In this document: positions 54,861 through 64,000 of the stretch, piece after piece
Layout: every line of letters starts with the position of its first letter
Position numbering within the stretch: position 1 is the stretch's first letter
Assembly: GCA_918807975.1 (NCBI GenBank)
Contig: OU964918.1
Coordinates: 3,410,001 to 3,474,000, forward strand
DNA: 64,000 bases
Reading direction: 5' to 3'
From: Aplidium turbinatum
Lineage: Eukaryota > Chordata > Ascidiacea > Aplousobranchia > Polyclinidae
Program-made: the position numbers and the translations under genes
Notes under the pieces: generated by a model
Databases searched by the model: none
Told to the model about the DNA's origin: nothing
Seen by the model: only the letters and a program-made list of their open reading frames with translations

Positions 54861-57800
54861 TAACATGAAACATTACTTGATGTTGAAGTATAATAGTGCA
54901 GAACCCTCTCAGTAATTTCGGGATATTTAAAGACTCTCCATATTTATCTTTTGCAGTTTTTCGAGTGACTTTCATTATACCTGTTCGCTGTTCGTTAGAT
55001 GTGGTGTCCTTGAATCTTCCACATTTTTCTTATATTTCATTAGAAAAGAAGATATCCTTACCTAACGGTTTGATTTCTAATATGGTTTGTATTTCGCATT
55101 TGGGTTGCAAACGCAAGAAAGCTATTGGTCAAAATTAGGTCAAAATTTGTAACTTATAAAGTCAAAATTTCAAGTTTTTAGGTCAAAAAATTGGTTGCCC
55201 TACTGATGACGTTTCTTCTTTGTTTCCCCAGTAAATCGCTTTCTACAGATATTATGACGTCGTTTAAAGACAAGGTTGCACATATAACATCTACCAAAGA
55301 AATAGCTTATTTTTTGATTGTAGAGAATGCATCGCTTACAGCATTTTATTTTGACATCTGTATCTAATAGTAGCCCACCTGGAGCAGTGGTTACGACCAA
55401 AAAATATTTTTCAAAACTCTAAATTTATCAAAAACATTTTTCGAAGCGCCATGTCCCTAGTGAGACTTAGCAGTTTGTCTGTGCTGTTGATAGAAAATGA
55501 ACGAGTCAAAGTTTAAAAGTTTTGAACAGACGTCATTCAGCAGTTTGCTGGTGCAAAAGCAAGACGGGAAATGTTCGAGTCTCCCAAAAGTAAATTACTA
55601 AATTTGTGTTGATAAAGGCTTTTGTATTTTATTAGTTTCGGTCTGTCGGAGTGATTGTCGGAGCTTTAATTCTTATTGGGATAAACAATCATCTGCATTT
55701 TTCTTAAATGTTTTTCTTAAATATTGCCTCAGTAAATTGTACTCAGGTTAATTTGATAGTCATTAAAAACTTTTGTACTTGCGTCGTCTATTTTGATATA
55801 ATTTTCATAATATTATGTCAAAATTAACACTAACATGTCAAAATTATTCCTGTAACCTACTATTGCCCCGACAAAATTCTTGGTATGGCATTACTTCGAT
55901 TTTGAAAATCTGCAATCACACAGTTTATGACAATGCAACCTTGGAGAAACTATATTCCAATTGTTGACAGCTTTGATCACAAAAAAGTATGAAATTGTAT
56001 AAATATCACAGGAACAAACCCAATGATCTCTGCACAGACAAAAATGCAGCTCAATTGAATCTTATGAGCAGAAAATTAAGGGACTTATAATGGATGCTTG
56101 CACATGGGCTACGACTGACGAAGTTACGGCACTGCCTTGAATGTTTGTCTTGGATTTTTGTTTCGTTAGTTGCAAAAGTTCATGGTTTCAATTGATTTTG
56201 TTTTTTCTTAGTGTTGAAACTGTTGATATATTCAGGAAAGTCACGGATTGATGTCAAGTTGTAAAAAAAATATTGCAAAAGAAAGACTCACCCTAACGGA
56301 AATTTTTGTCCAACAATGTTTTTAGTTTACCACATTGAGAAACAGGAGGCGCACGCATAAACACTCATACCAATACATATCTATCAATGAAATCGGTAAA
56401 AACAAAAGTAAATGAACTAACACTTGCAATGAGTGTACTGGTGTCATGACACAAGATACCTTCAACTTAAAATTAAACAAAATAAAATTTTAAAACAAAA
56501 TTTAGCTTCATCTGGAGTTAAGCACGATTTGTAAAAGTTGCTTCATGATGAAGATTCTAAAAACTTCGAAAACTAGGCACACTACCTCATTGTAAAGTCA
56601 CTTTAATCTATATACAGTACAAGTGCCGATGAACGTTAAAACAGAAGGAACGTACAACGCACTCAACTGCTTGTTTTTTTTGTGAGCATTATTTGGGGTC
56701 TTTGAACATCGAATCGATGCAAAAAAGATCATTAATAAGTCACATGTTTTGTTATTGCACGGTAAGATTGTGGTTAAGTCGAAAACATAAAGTCCAAACT
56801 TGTTTTTAATATTTACTTGACAATTTTGAATGCGGTGATTGAGTAAAAGCAGAAATTCAGTGTTAAAAAAATAAACAAAAAAGCGCACAAAATAAACAAA
56901 AAAGCACATAGGCGCACATCAGTGAAATGAAAAATCGTAACTTTTTTTCCTCGTGTAACATCGCCAGGAGAAATGTTTCTTGATTAAAAAGGTTTGTCAT
57001 CTATGCGCCTGAAAACTTTGTCATCTATGCGCATGAAAACTTTTGTTTTTTGCGTGCGTTTGCTGGAAACAAATGAAACGGACAAACCATCACAAAACTC
57101 TGAAATCGACGGAAAAAACTAAAAGCACGTGACCTGGTGCCATGACGACCATATACATCACTGTTCAATTTTCCGACCTGCAGTACAGGTGGACCTAATA
57201 GATCCCAAAATTAATACAGCGCACTGGTTACAGCAGTTGAGAGATGTTGCTTGATTTTCTGCCTCATAACTAAGAACAAGATGACGACCAAAATTCATTG
57301 ATTCACAATTTTTTAACTTTTTGTGAGTTAATGGTGAGAACAATATAGCAATCGGGTGTAGTGGGATCAGGAATTTCTAGAAGTACGGGATGGGAAACTA
57401 CCTTCTCAGAGTAGGGTGCGATAAATAATAAAGTTACTAGTCTTTTATTTCAGCAGAAATCTTATTTTTGACCTACTCAAAGTAAATTAATGCTTGTTTG
57501 TTAAATAATTTCATTAAATTTGCAAACACAAAAAATTACAAATTTAATTTAACAACTTATTATAGGAGCAGTGTTGAAAATTTTAAGATGTTCAAAGCAA
57601 TTACGCTACAATCTGAAAAATGAATTTATCAAATAAGTTGCTGTTGTGCAACAGCATCAGCTTATCTAAGGATAGCATTACTGGATGAGTCAAACAATAC
57701 ATGTAAAGTTCATTAGATTTGTTATTTCTTTTTGAGTTGTTATCTCTGCAAGTATAATTGGTTAATATTTATTAACACCGATATTTTGATTAGTTATTTT

Positions 57801-58400
57801 TTTGGTTTCCTGGCTTACACTTGATTGTTGAGTTGACAATAAATGATTTTAGAAATTCAGATAATTCCAACAGATCCTACAAATTTTAGTCGAAGCTTGA
57901 CTAGAAATAATTGACTGATTTTTCAGCTAGTTAATTAAAAATAGCCTTTTTGCTTGAAAATGTGCAGAAAATTTGGCAACACTTTTGCACAACACAACCT
58001 ACTCTGAGAACCAAGATGGCGTAAGTTTTGCTTCCCGATATGTTCATGATGTCCCTGAGTTTGATGGTTGGCGTTTTCAAGATAAACTACAACTAAACCA
58101 TTGCCATGTTTGCCAATATTGCCTCAATACAAATACAGCCTCAACCCATAACTTCGCCTTCATCTTCACCTCTAGCTTCAGATAATTTCAATTGACAACT
58201 CGATGCGTGTGAGCGAAGAGCCCGTTTCGATTTAAAGGGTCACGTGATAAAGTTTTGAGAGAATTTTGTACTTTTCCTCCGACATCTTTTCTTTGGAAAC
58301 TAATTGTTGCATTTTATACCTAACTATGTCTAGCTATACCTATTGTTTATACTTTCGATATGTTTTTGTAAGCCTGCACCTTCATGTTTATATTTATCAG
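54861..58400. other. Intron; no gene recognised
   Basis: About 3.5 kb with only small frames. A Cys-rich minus frame at 55200-55400 (C-K-R-C, later C-Y-M-C) could be a zinc-binding remnant but is unassigned. The 3' edge ends TATTTATCAG. Confidence 0.4.
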
Positions 58401-58534
58401 ATATTACGGCGCTTCAAACGAACCGGCATTCATCTACTCGTTTGCGATCTTAATGATGAATTTTGCAGCATTCTTCTACATGTTCATTGTTTATATGCTG
58501 CTGTACTATGCTGCAAGTTACCAAAAGAGACAAG
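58401..58534 (+). CDS. LDLa-GPCR gene, exon with membrane span 5
   Basis: Acceptor TTTATCAG before 58401 and donor AAG|GTAATG after 58534; phase 2 in, phase 1 out. Encodes the end of extracellular loop 2 (Y-Y-G-A-S-N-E-P) and span 5, FIYSFAILMMNFAAFFYMFI followed by V-Y-M-L-L-Y-Y-A-A, then the start of the third cytoplasmic loop (S-Y-Q-K-R-Q). The phase and sequence join exactly to the flanking exons. Confidence 0.9.
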
Positions 58535-58939
58535 GTAATGTGCTCGCCCTGGTAAATAATAATGAAGGAATTGCTTATTTATTGTCGCCCCGAAATTGCT
58601 GTTGTTATTCACGACTGTCTCTTCTTCTATTGGATCATATTTAAGATGTAAAACAACATTAACGAGATAACGACTTGTTCGTCCAGCTTCTCTTAAGAAG
58701 GTGTACAATTGGTACCGATTTTAAAGTTGTTGGTAAGATTTGACTTGGAATCGAACCCTGGCCCACTAATAATATTATTGACCAAAATTTAGTTATTTAA
58801 CATTATTTTAATTCCATGAACAATCTACCAAAGAGTGCTTTGTATGTTGCTGTTTTGCTTGGCTTTGCTTACTTGTTGTTTAATTTCCATTCATAAACAA
58901 AGTCATGTACTCAACCTCCACTTGTTATTATTATTATAG
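58535..58939. other. Short intron
   Basis: A 405-bp intron with a GTAATG donor and a TTATTATTATTATAG acceptor. No repeat. Confidence 0.7.
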
Positions 58940-59247
58940 CTGCAGCTAGACAAGGCAATGTCAACACCGTCAGTCAAGCACAAGCCAAAAGAAGCAAAGA
59001 CTTAACAGGAACAATCATGCGCATCATGATCACCGACTTCTTATGTTGGATTCCTATTTGCATTATGTCCTTCCTGTCGTTTGGTGGAATTGAAATACCA
59101 GGCATTCTTTACCCGATAACTGCCATCTTTCTCATCCCGATCAACAGCGCAGTGAACCCGTGGATATACTCTTCATTTCAAGGAAAAAAGATAAAGGAGA
59201 TTCCGTCAGTGATTCGCATCCAAATGCAGCAAAGGCAAAGTTCATGA
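58940..59247 (+). CDS. LDLa-GPCR gene, last exon with spans 6-7
   Basis: Acceptor TTATTATAG before 58940, phase 1. It finishes the third cytoplasmic loop (A-R-Q-G-N-V, then K-R-S-K-D-L-T-G-T). Span 6 is MRIMITDFLCWIPICIMSFL with the C-W-x-P motif. Span 7 is YPITAIFLIPINSAVNPWIY with N-P-x-x-Y. A short basic tail ends QMQQRQSS and TGA at 59245-59247. Together the four exons give about 538 residues with at least two Cys-rich modules, seven spans and canonical span 6 and 7 motifs. The tail is short for the family, and an alternative 3' exon cannot be excluded. Confidence 0.9.
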
Positions 59248-59480
59248 GCAACAAATCACATGAACATGTTGATCACCTCCAGTCAAAATTTAAAGTGTTC
59301 TTCATGAATATTGACAAAACAAACGTGATTAACAACGTTTTCTGACGCTATGCTGATGTTTTGCATGCAGATGCAAACATATTTTCGAGATTACTTGTGA
59401 TTAAAATTAATTTGCGTTCTTCTGGTGACTATTTACTAGGTTACCTCGTGATGTTAAAGATGATAACTAGCTTTTTTTTT

Positions 59481-59519
59481 CCGACGTTTCGTCAGTCAGC
59501 ACGACTGACTTTATCAAGG
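59481..59519 (-). ncRNA. Hammerhead-like motif, left arm
   Basis: Reverse complement of the motif at 60491-60529; see that entry. Confidence 0.5.
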
Positions 59520-59822
59520 TGGCTAAAACAGGTTAATACAACCTGTTCAGCAACGATGGCACAACACAAAAACATACTGATAAAATGAGTAAAGTAAAGC
59601 AGCAAGAATCAGAATTAAAACACGCAACAAGATACCTAGAGGTTAAACTAAATGCAGTGAATGCCTAAAACCAGTAGGCTACTTCCCGCAGCGTAAATTT
59701 ATCTATCTATTGGGCCACTGTCAAGAAACGTTGAAAAGACATCAGACAAGACAGAAAGCAATGGGATTAGCAATAACAATGATAGAGAAGACGCACTGAG
59801 AATGGAAAAGGTGAAGCTAAAG

Positions 59823-60035
59823 TTAAAGTAATTTGTTGTACACAGAGGGGAAATTCTGACCATCTTTTTGGTTAAGAGCATGTTGTGCCTTCTGGTTTAT
59901 GTACCATTTTTCTGTGAACAATCTTTTTGTATAATCCTTTTCAGTTTTAAGAATGGTGGCGTTGGTCCAAGTAATTTTATGGTCTGAGTTTATAGAGTGT
60001 TTGCAAAGAGCGGAATGCTCTGGACGTTGGACCAA
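59823..60035 (-). pseudogene. Penelope-like GIY-YIG C-terminal end, left arm
   Basis: The 70-residue frame reads RPEHSALCKHSINSDHKITW, T-N-A-T-I-L-K-T-E and RLFTEKWYINQKAQHALNQK, ending Y-N-K-L-L and stop. The H-x(n)-H-x-I-x-W, then I-L-x-x-E, then E-x-W-x-I blocks are the end of the GIY-YIG domain in Penelope-like elements, and the Glu in F-T-E-K-W is the metal-binding residue position. The RT and the first half of the nuclease are absent (5' truncation). Confidence 0.75.
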
Positions 60036-60186
60036 TTACTTGGACCAACGCCACCATTCTTAAAACTGAAAAGGATTATACAAAAAGATTGTTCACAGAA
60101 AAATGGTACATAAACCAGAAGGCACAACATGCTCTTAACCAAAAAGATGGTCAGAATTTCCCCTCTGTGTACAACAAATTACTTTA
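60034..60186 (+). pseudogene. Penelope-like GIY-YIG C-terminal end, right arm
   Basis: Same coding end as in the left arm, read on the plus strand from about ITW-T-N-A-T to Y-N-K-L-L and TAA (60184-60186). It is slightly shorter at the 5' side because the arm starts inside the domain. Confidence 0.7.
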
Positions 60187-60490
60187 ACTTTAGCTTCACC
60201 TTTTCCATTCTCAGTGCGTCTTCTCTACCATTGTTATTGCTAATCCCATTGCTTTCTGTCTTGTCTGATGTCTTTTCAACGTTTCTTGACAGTGGCCCAA
60301 TAGATAGATAAATTTACGCTGCGGGAAGTAGCCTACTGGTTTTAGGCATTCACTGCATTTAGTTTAACCTCTAGGTATCTTGTTGCGTGTTTTAATTCTG
60401 ATTCTTGCTGCTTTACTTTACTCATTTTATCAGTATGTTTTTGTGTTGTGCCATCGTTGCTGAACAGGTTGTATTAACCTGTTTTAGCCA

Positions 60491-60529
60491 CCTTGATAAA
60501 GTCAGTCGTGCTGACTGACGAAACGTCGG
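60491..60529 (+). ncRNA. Hammerhead-like motif, right arm
   Basis: Reads CC-TTGATAA-A, a perfect 7-bp hairpin GTCAGTC/GACTGAC with a five-base loop, GAAA, CGTC, GG. Compared with the hammerhead core CUGANGA-helix II-GAAA, positions 3 and 8 are U and A instead of C and G, a pair-preserving change. GAAAC then GTC fits the very short helix III reported for Penelope hammerheads. Activity is inference. Confidence 0.5.
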
Positions 60530-60655
60530 AAAAAAAAAGCTAGTTATCATCTTTAACATCACGAGGTAACCTAGTAAATAGTCACCAGAAGAACGCAAAT
60601 TAATTTTATTACCAAATGCCTGGTGAACAGTCTCTCTCTGTTTTTACTTGTGATT

Positions 60656-61149
60656 GTTAAAAATTCTAGTTTGTCCAACAGTGTTTTTCAGCAAAGGAAA
60701 GGAAACTGGGCTCTTCTCAACCTCATGCAAGGAAAATGGAATAAAACGATCAAGATCAAAGTGTCAAACGAAGCCATTAAAAACTCGATTATTTATCAAT
60801 TCACCTACGTCACAATGTCTATTATGACGTACGTGTTGTTGGTGTTGTTATGGTGGAATGACACTTTGATTCAGAGTTGCCATATTGGCGTTTTTATCTA
60901 AATAGAAAGAGATATGTGACAACTGCGTCAAACTGATTCTAATCTAATTTAAATTCTACTCTAATTTTTAAAACTTGGGTAGCTCTAATTCTAATTTTAG
61001 TCTAATTTTTAAAACTTAGCATAGCTCTAACTATAATTCCAACTTAATTTTGATAAGCTAAAAACTATCTAATTGTCCAAGTCTGTTCTGGAGGTGTTAT
61101 TGTTACAGATAATTTTCGATTTGAATTAAGTTCACCTGTGCTTTTGTAT
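60656..61149. other. No gene recognised; possible exon-like frame
   Basis: A frame from a good acceptor-like TGTTTTTCAG (60682) encodes a basic then hydrophobic segment (NLMQGKWNKTIKIKVSNEAI, later T-Y-V-L-L-V-L-L-W-W) to a stop at 60899-60901. No partner exon was found. TCTAATTCTAATTTT-type repeats follow at 60935-61045. Confidence 0.3.
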
Positions 61150-61612
61150 TTACATTTTGTATCATGGCCAGTGTTTGAACATTTTGATCTTCAAGCATTT
61201 CTTCAAGTGTCTCGCCAGAACACTGCCACGTGGTTTAGACTTGTATTATTGTATCATGGCCAGTGTTTGAACACTTTGATCTTCAAGCATTTCTTCAAGT
61301 GTCTCGCCAGGACACTGCCACGTGGTTTAGACTTGTATTATTGTATCATGGCCAGTGTTTGAACACTTTGATCTTCAAGCATTTCTTCAAGTGTCTCGCC
61401 AGGACACTGCCACATGGTTTAGACTTGTATTATTGTATCATGGCCAGTGTTTGAACACTTTGATCTTCAAGCATTTCTTCAAGTGTCTCGCCAGGACACT
61501 GCCACGTGGTTTAGACTTGTATTATTGTATCATGGCCAGTGTTTGAAAACTTTGATCTTCAAGCATTTCTTCAAGTGTCTCGCCAGGACACTGCCTCGTG
61601 CTTTAGACTTAC
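61150..61612 (+). repeat. 92-bp minisatellite, five copies
   Basis: A 92-bp unit starting near ATCATGGCCAGTGTTTGAAC recurs at about 61160, 61253, 61345, 61437 and 61529. The inner copies are nearly identical. CACTGCCACGTGGTTTAGAC ends each unit. The open frames across it are products of the repeat. Confidence 0.9.
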
Positions 61613-61804
61613 GTTGACTCAAGGCCTTGTTAGACCCACCGAATGACTTCATTAAAAAGCACAGCAGCCAGACTATGTGTGGTCAAACAAGATTGCAAGG
61701 ATCAATTTACCTCTTAAATACTGTGTTTGAATGCTTTGCCCTAAACACCAGATATCAACATTAGATATAAAATATAAGAACATTAGAACAGAATATTAGA
61801 TATA

Positions 61805-62665
61805 CAGTAGAATTCGCCTATAACGGCTTCGTTTATAACGTCAATTCGCCTATTACGTCACATTTCGCTCGGTCCCGGCAGAATTCCTATCTTTTAGGTA
61901 CATTGTAGTTCGGCTACAACAGCATCGCCTATAACGTCAATTCGCATGTAACAGCACCCTTTATTGGTCCCGACCCCAGACGTCTTTTGTTCGTTTATAA
62001 CGTAACTTTAAGCCATCACCTTCACCACGAACCGTCAGTCTTTTAATCCAGTTAGCGCTGCTGCTTGCAAAATGTCTTCCCTTTATTTTGCTACGTCGTT
62101 CGCATTTCGCAACAGGGACTTTAATTAACTGAATTAACTCTTTTCCCGCGTGAAAAATTATCACGTGTAAAAAGCAGCTCTACTGCTGATCTTTAAACAA
62201 CTCAAAGCAACAGTTGTACGTTGTAGAAGCCCTGAAGTCAATCAGACAACTAGACCGATACTTCCGAAGTCACGACGATAGCAAGCAAATCCTACATTAT
62301 TTAGCAAAACCTGAACGCTATGTGGTAGAGAAATCCGTGTCAAAACCAAAACAGCTGAAGATCAATGCCTTTTTTGCTAATAAACAATGAACTTCTCTAC
62401 TACTGTATGTAACGAGCTGTATTGCGCAAATTTCCTGTACCTTTCGCTGTAGGTTTTTTTTAAACAATTTCTTTGTTTACTGTATTTTCTGCGTGACTTT
62501 TGTCAGTTTGGTGGTACACAATAAACCTGACTGGATTATACACCTCTTTCTTTAATCAAAAGACAGTTTTGGAATAGTTTGCGGTAGTTCGTCTATAACG
62601 TCAATTCGGCTATAACTTCAGTTTTTGCAATCCCCTAGAGGTGCCGTTATAGGCGAATTCTACTG
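61805..62665 (+). mobile_element. pogo/Tigger-type element, internally deleted
   Basis: TIRs CAGTAGAATTCGCCTATAAC and the complement (ending GGCGAATTCTACTG) are flanked by TA on both sides (61803-61804, 62666-62667). The tip matches the CAGTA-AATTCGC style of pogo. ATAACGTCAATTCG is repeated near both ends (61837, 61931, 62596) and is a likely transposase site. At 861 bp it retains only the end of a transposase gene. Confidence 0.85.
62217..62390 (+). pseudogene. pogo/Tigger transposase C-terminal remnant
   Basis: Encodes VEALKSIRQLDRYFRSHDDS, K-Q-I-L-H-Y-L and VVEKSVSKPKQLKINAFF before TGA. It resembles the tail of Tigger-like transposases (A-L-x-x-V-R-x-L-x-R-Y-F, later K-Q-x-K-I-x-x-F-F). 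The DDE core is missing. Confidence 0.75.
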
Positions 62666-62667
62666 TA

Positions 62668-63990
62668 ATGACATTCACAATTTATATCTTCGATCACACA
62701 ACCATGTGAATTAAAACAATCAAAACATAATTATTTCCTCTTTTCAAAAGAGATAAATTCCTCATATAAAAATTTCCAACCTTGTACTGTAAGATAGAGA
62801 GACACGTTGCTTTTTAATGGATCATCTTACTTTTTTCAGTTCTGTTATGTGCCTACAAAATTTTGCTTTAGCCAAAAACTGTTTCAAAAAATCGAGAAAT
62901 GTTATTTTAAATTTGTTTGTGACTGTAAGAAAATGTAACAATAGTAGATATATAAAATATGAAAAAAAAATACAGTAGGCTATATGAATTTTTGCCGATG
63001 TTACAATCCATGATTTGTTGCTGCTTTATATATTTCGTTGAGAATATTTGTGAATTCAACTTGAGATTACTTATGATTGCTATGTGATGATTGATAAACA
63101 TTGTTTACCCTCTAATAGCTTCGCAGTGCAATCCTGTGAACCAGTGAGAACCCGGGGTGGTAAAAGGATAAACCCTCGGCCCCGGAGTCTCTAACAACAA
63201 ATATTGATAAATTGTATACTTCGTATTCGCGTATCTGGGCTTATGCCTTGTGAAAGTGATGACTTATGATGCCTCACGATAGCTCAAGTGGTTAAGTGCC
63301 TAACCCAAGATCTATCCAACAACCAATGTAAATTGCAGAGGATGTGAGAAAGAAGATACAGTAATATTTTGTGAACATTATTATATTGTTTCTTTTCGTT
63401 TATCTCAACTAATATTGGTTTGAAATAGTAGCCTACATGAGCTGCTTCGAACAATTCTTCAATGCTACTTTGAAATACTTAGGCTACCGTACTACTTGTA
63501 TATCATTGCCATTTAATCATTGATTAATTTGGGTAGGCTAACCTAAGCCATGAACAATCCTGCCATTCTGCTTAATATTGTATACTTGTATATAATGATG
63601 CAATGAGTAAACATTGCATTCACTTTTTGTTTTAATGAAGTTTGTGAATGGAAAAATTGTTAGTAAACTTTGTTTGTGATGTCTCGAAACGAAACTAAAA
63701 ATGGTAGAACGCAGTGGAAAATTTGAAATGCGTGATAATGATGATAACTATAATGATAATGATGACTATGGTGTAAATTACAGAGTATGTATGAAAAAAG
63801 ATCATGTTTTTTGAACTTTTTTACATATTGTTTTTTTTTTATCTGCACCTAACAATAATGTTATTGGTTTATTTATTGTCACTCTACAACAGCAAAGGTG
63901 GGACAGCGACAGGACTCATGTTTAATTTTGTAAAATGTCATCACATTATTACCCGACTAATTCTCACTGCGTTATGCATGAGTGAACAAA
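62668..63990. other. No gene; LINE tail and tRNA-like scraps
   Basis: 63128-63190 (GGGGTGGTAAAAGGATAAAC, CTCGGCCCCGG) matches the 3' UTR of the LINE at 30830-30870, so it is a severely truncated LINE copy. 63278-63312 (GATAGCTCAAGTGGTTAAGT) resembles a tRNA or SINE head without a B box. 63727-63770 is a (GATAAT)n-like simple repeat. Confidence 0.5.
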
Positions 63991-64000
63991 ATCGGTACCG

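Larger units (their letters stand above)
59403..60643. mobile_element. Inverted pair of Penelope-like 3' ends, 12-bp TSD
   Basis: The arms, about 59402-59982 and 60034-60608, are inverted copies of about 580 bp; the one difference I noticed is near 59780/60230. The spacer is about 50 bp. The insert is flanked by TTACTTGTGATT (59391-59402, 60644-60655), a 12-bp direct duplication. Each arm carries the end of a Penelope-like GIY-YIG gene, a 3' region and a hammerhead-like motif near its outer end. Inverted 5'-truncated copies are known for Penelope elements. The near identity means a recent event. It sits 155 bp past the receptor stop codon. Confidence 0.8.

Noticed and set aside
55200-55400. 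Cys-rich frame as a piggyBac tail
   Set aside because: The spacing of Cys residues does not match the piggyBac tail well, and no piggyBac core or tips are nearby.
59402-60608. Cruciform-forming palindrome of host origin
   Set aside because: The arms carry Penelope coding ends and a 12-bp target duplication flanks the whole, so it is an insertion.
61138-61546. Three overlapping frames with EHFDLQAFLQVSRQ-type repeats
   Set aside because: They arise from the 92-bp minisatellite read in rotating frames; no start context, family or splice support.

Overview
The window reads as nuclear DNA of an animal, most likely an aquatic invertebrate. An ascidian or another invertebrate deuterostome is my best guess, at low confidence. 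The pointers are a host receptor gene split into exons with clean GT/AG borders over more than 22 kb, non-coding DNA rich in A+T, tRNA-derived SINEs, Penelope-like elements, several hAT families, piggyBac and pogo remnants, non-LTR retrotransposon 3' ends and one BEL/Pao LTR element. I see no bacterial or organellar gene, CRISPR array, rRNA or intact tRNA gene.

Layout. 0-8 kb: inverted repeats and Penelope-like (PLE) pieces with hammerhead-like motifs, plus a 672-bp hAT MITE. 8-10 kb: a tRNA SINE split by a hAT element that is itself split by a second hAT. 10.25-14.2 kb: an apparently whole DNA transposon with perfect 17-bp TIRs, a 7-bp target duplication and one uninterrupted 925-codon transposase gene, lying inside an older MITE. 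16.5-22.9 kb: a young but broken BEL/Pao element whose 5' LTR carries a SINE. 23-27 kb: gene-poor DNA with many copies of an 80-90 bp palindromic repeat. 27.7-31.3 kb: a four-deep nest (SINE in LINE in hAT in piggyBac). 31.7-32.5 kb and 41.5-42.6 kb: LINE 3' remnants.

37.1-59.2 kb carries the only host gene I can support: the 3' part of a G-protein-coupled receptor with LDL-receptor class A modules and seven membrane spans (GRL101/relaxin-receptor-like architecture). It has four exons here, and its 5' exons were not found. Its 15-kb intron holds a second DNA transposon (43.4-45.5 kb) whose broken transposase looks like a distant relative of the 925-aa one. Past the receptor stop codon lie a near-perfect inverted pair of PLE 3' ends (59.4-60.6 kb) inside a 12-bp target duplication, a 92-bp minisatellite and a pogo-type MITE.

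The best candidates for something undescribed are the intact 3,966-bp transposon and its relative at 43.4 kb, the PLE pairs with hammerhead-like motifs, and the dispersed palindromic repeat. Element borders rest on TIRs, target duplications and comparison of copies within the window, all done by eye.
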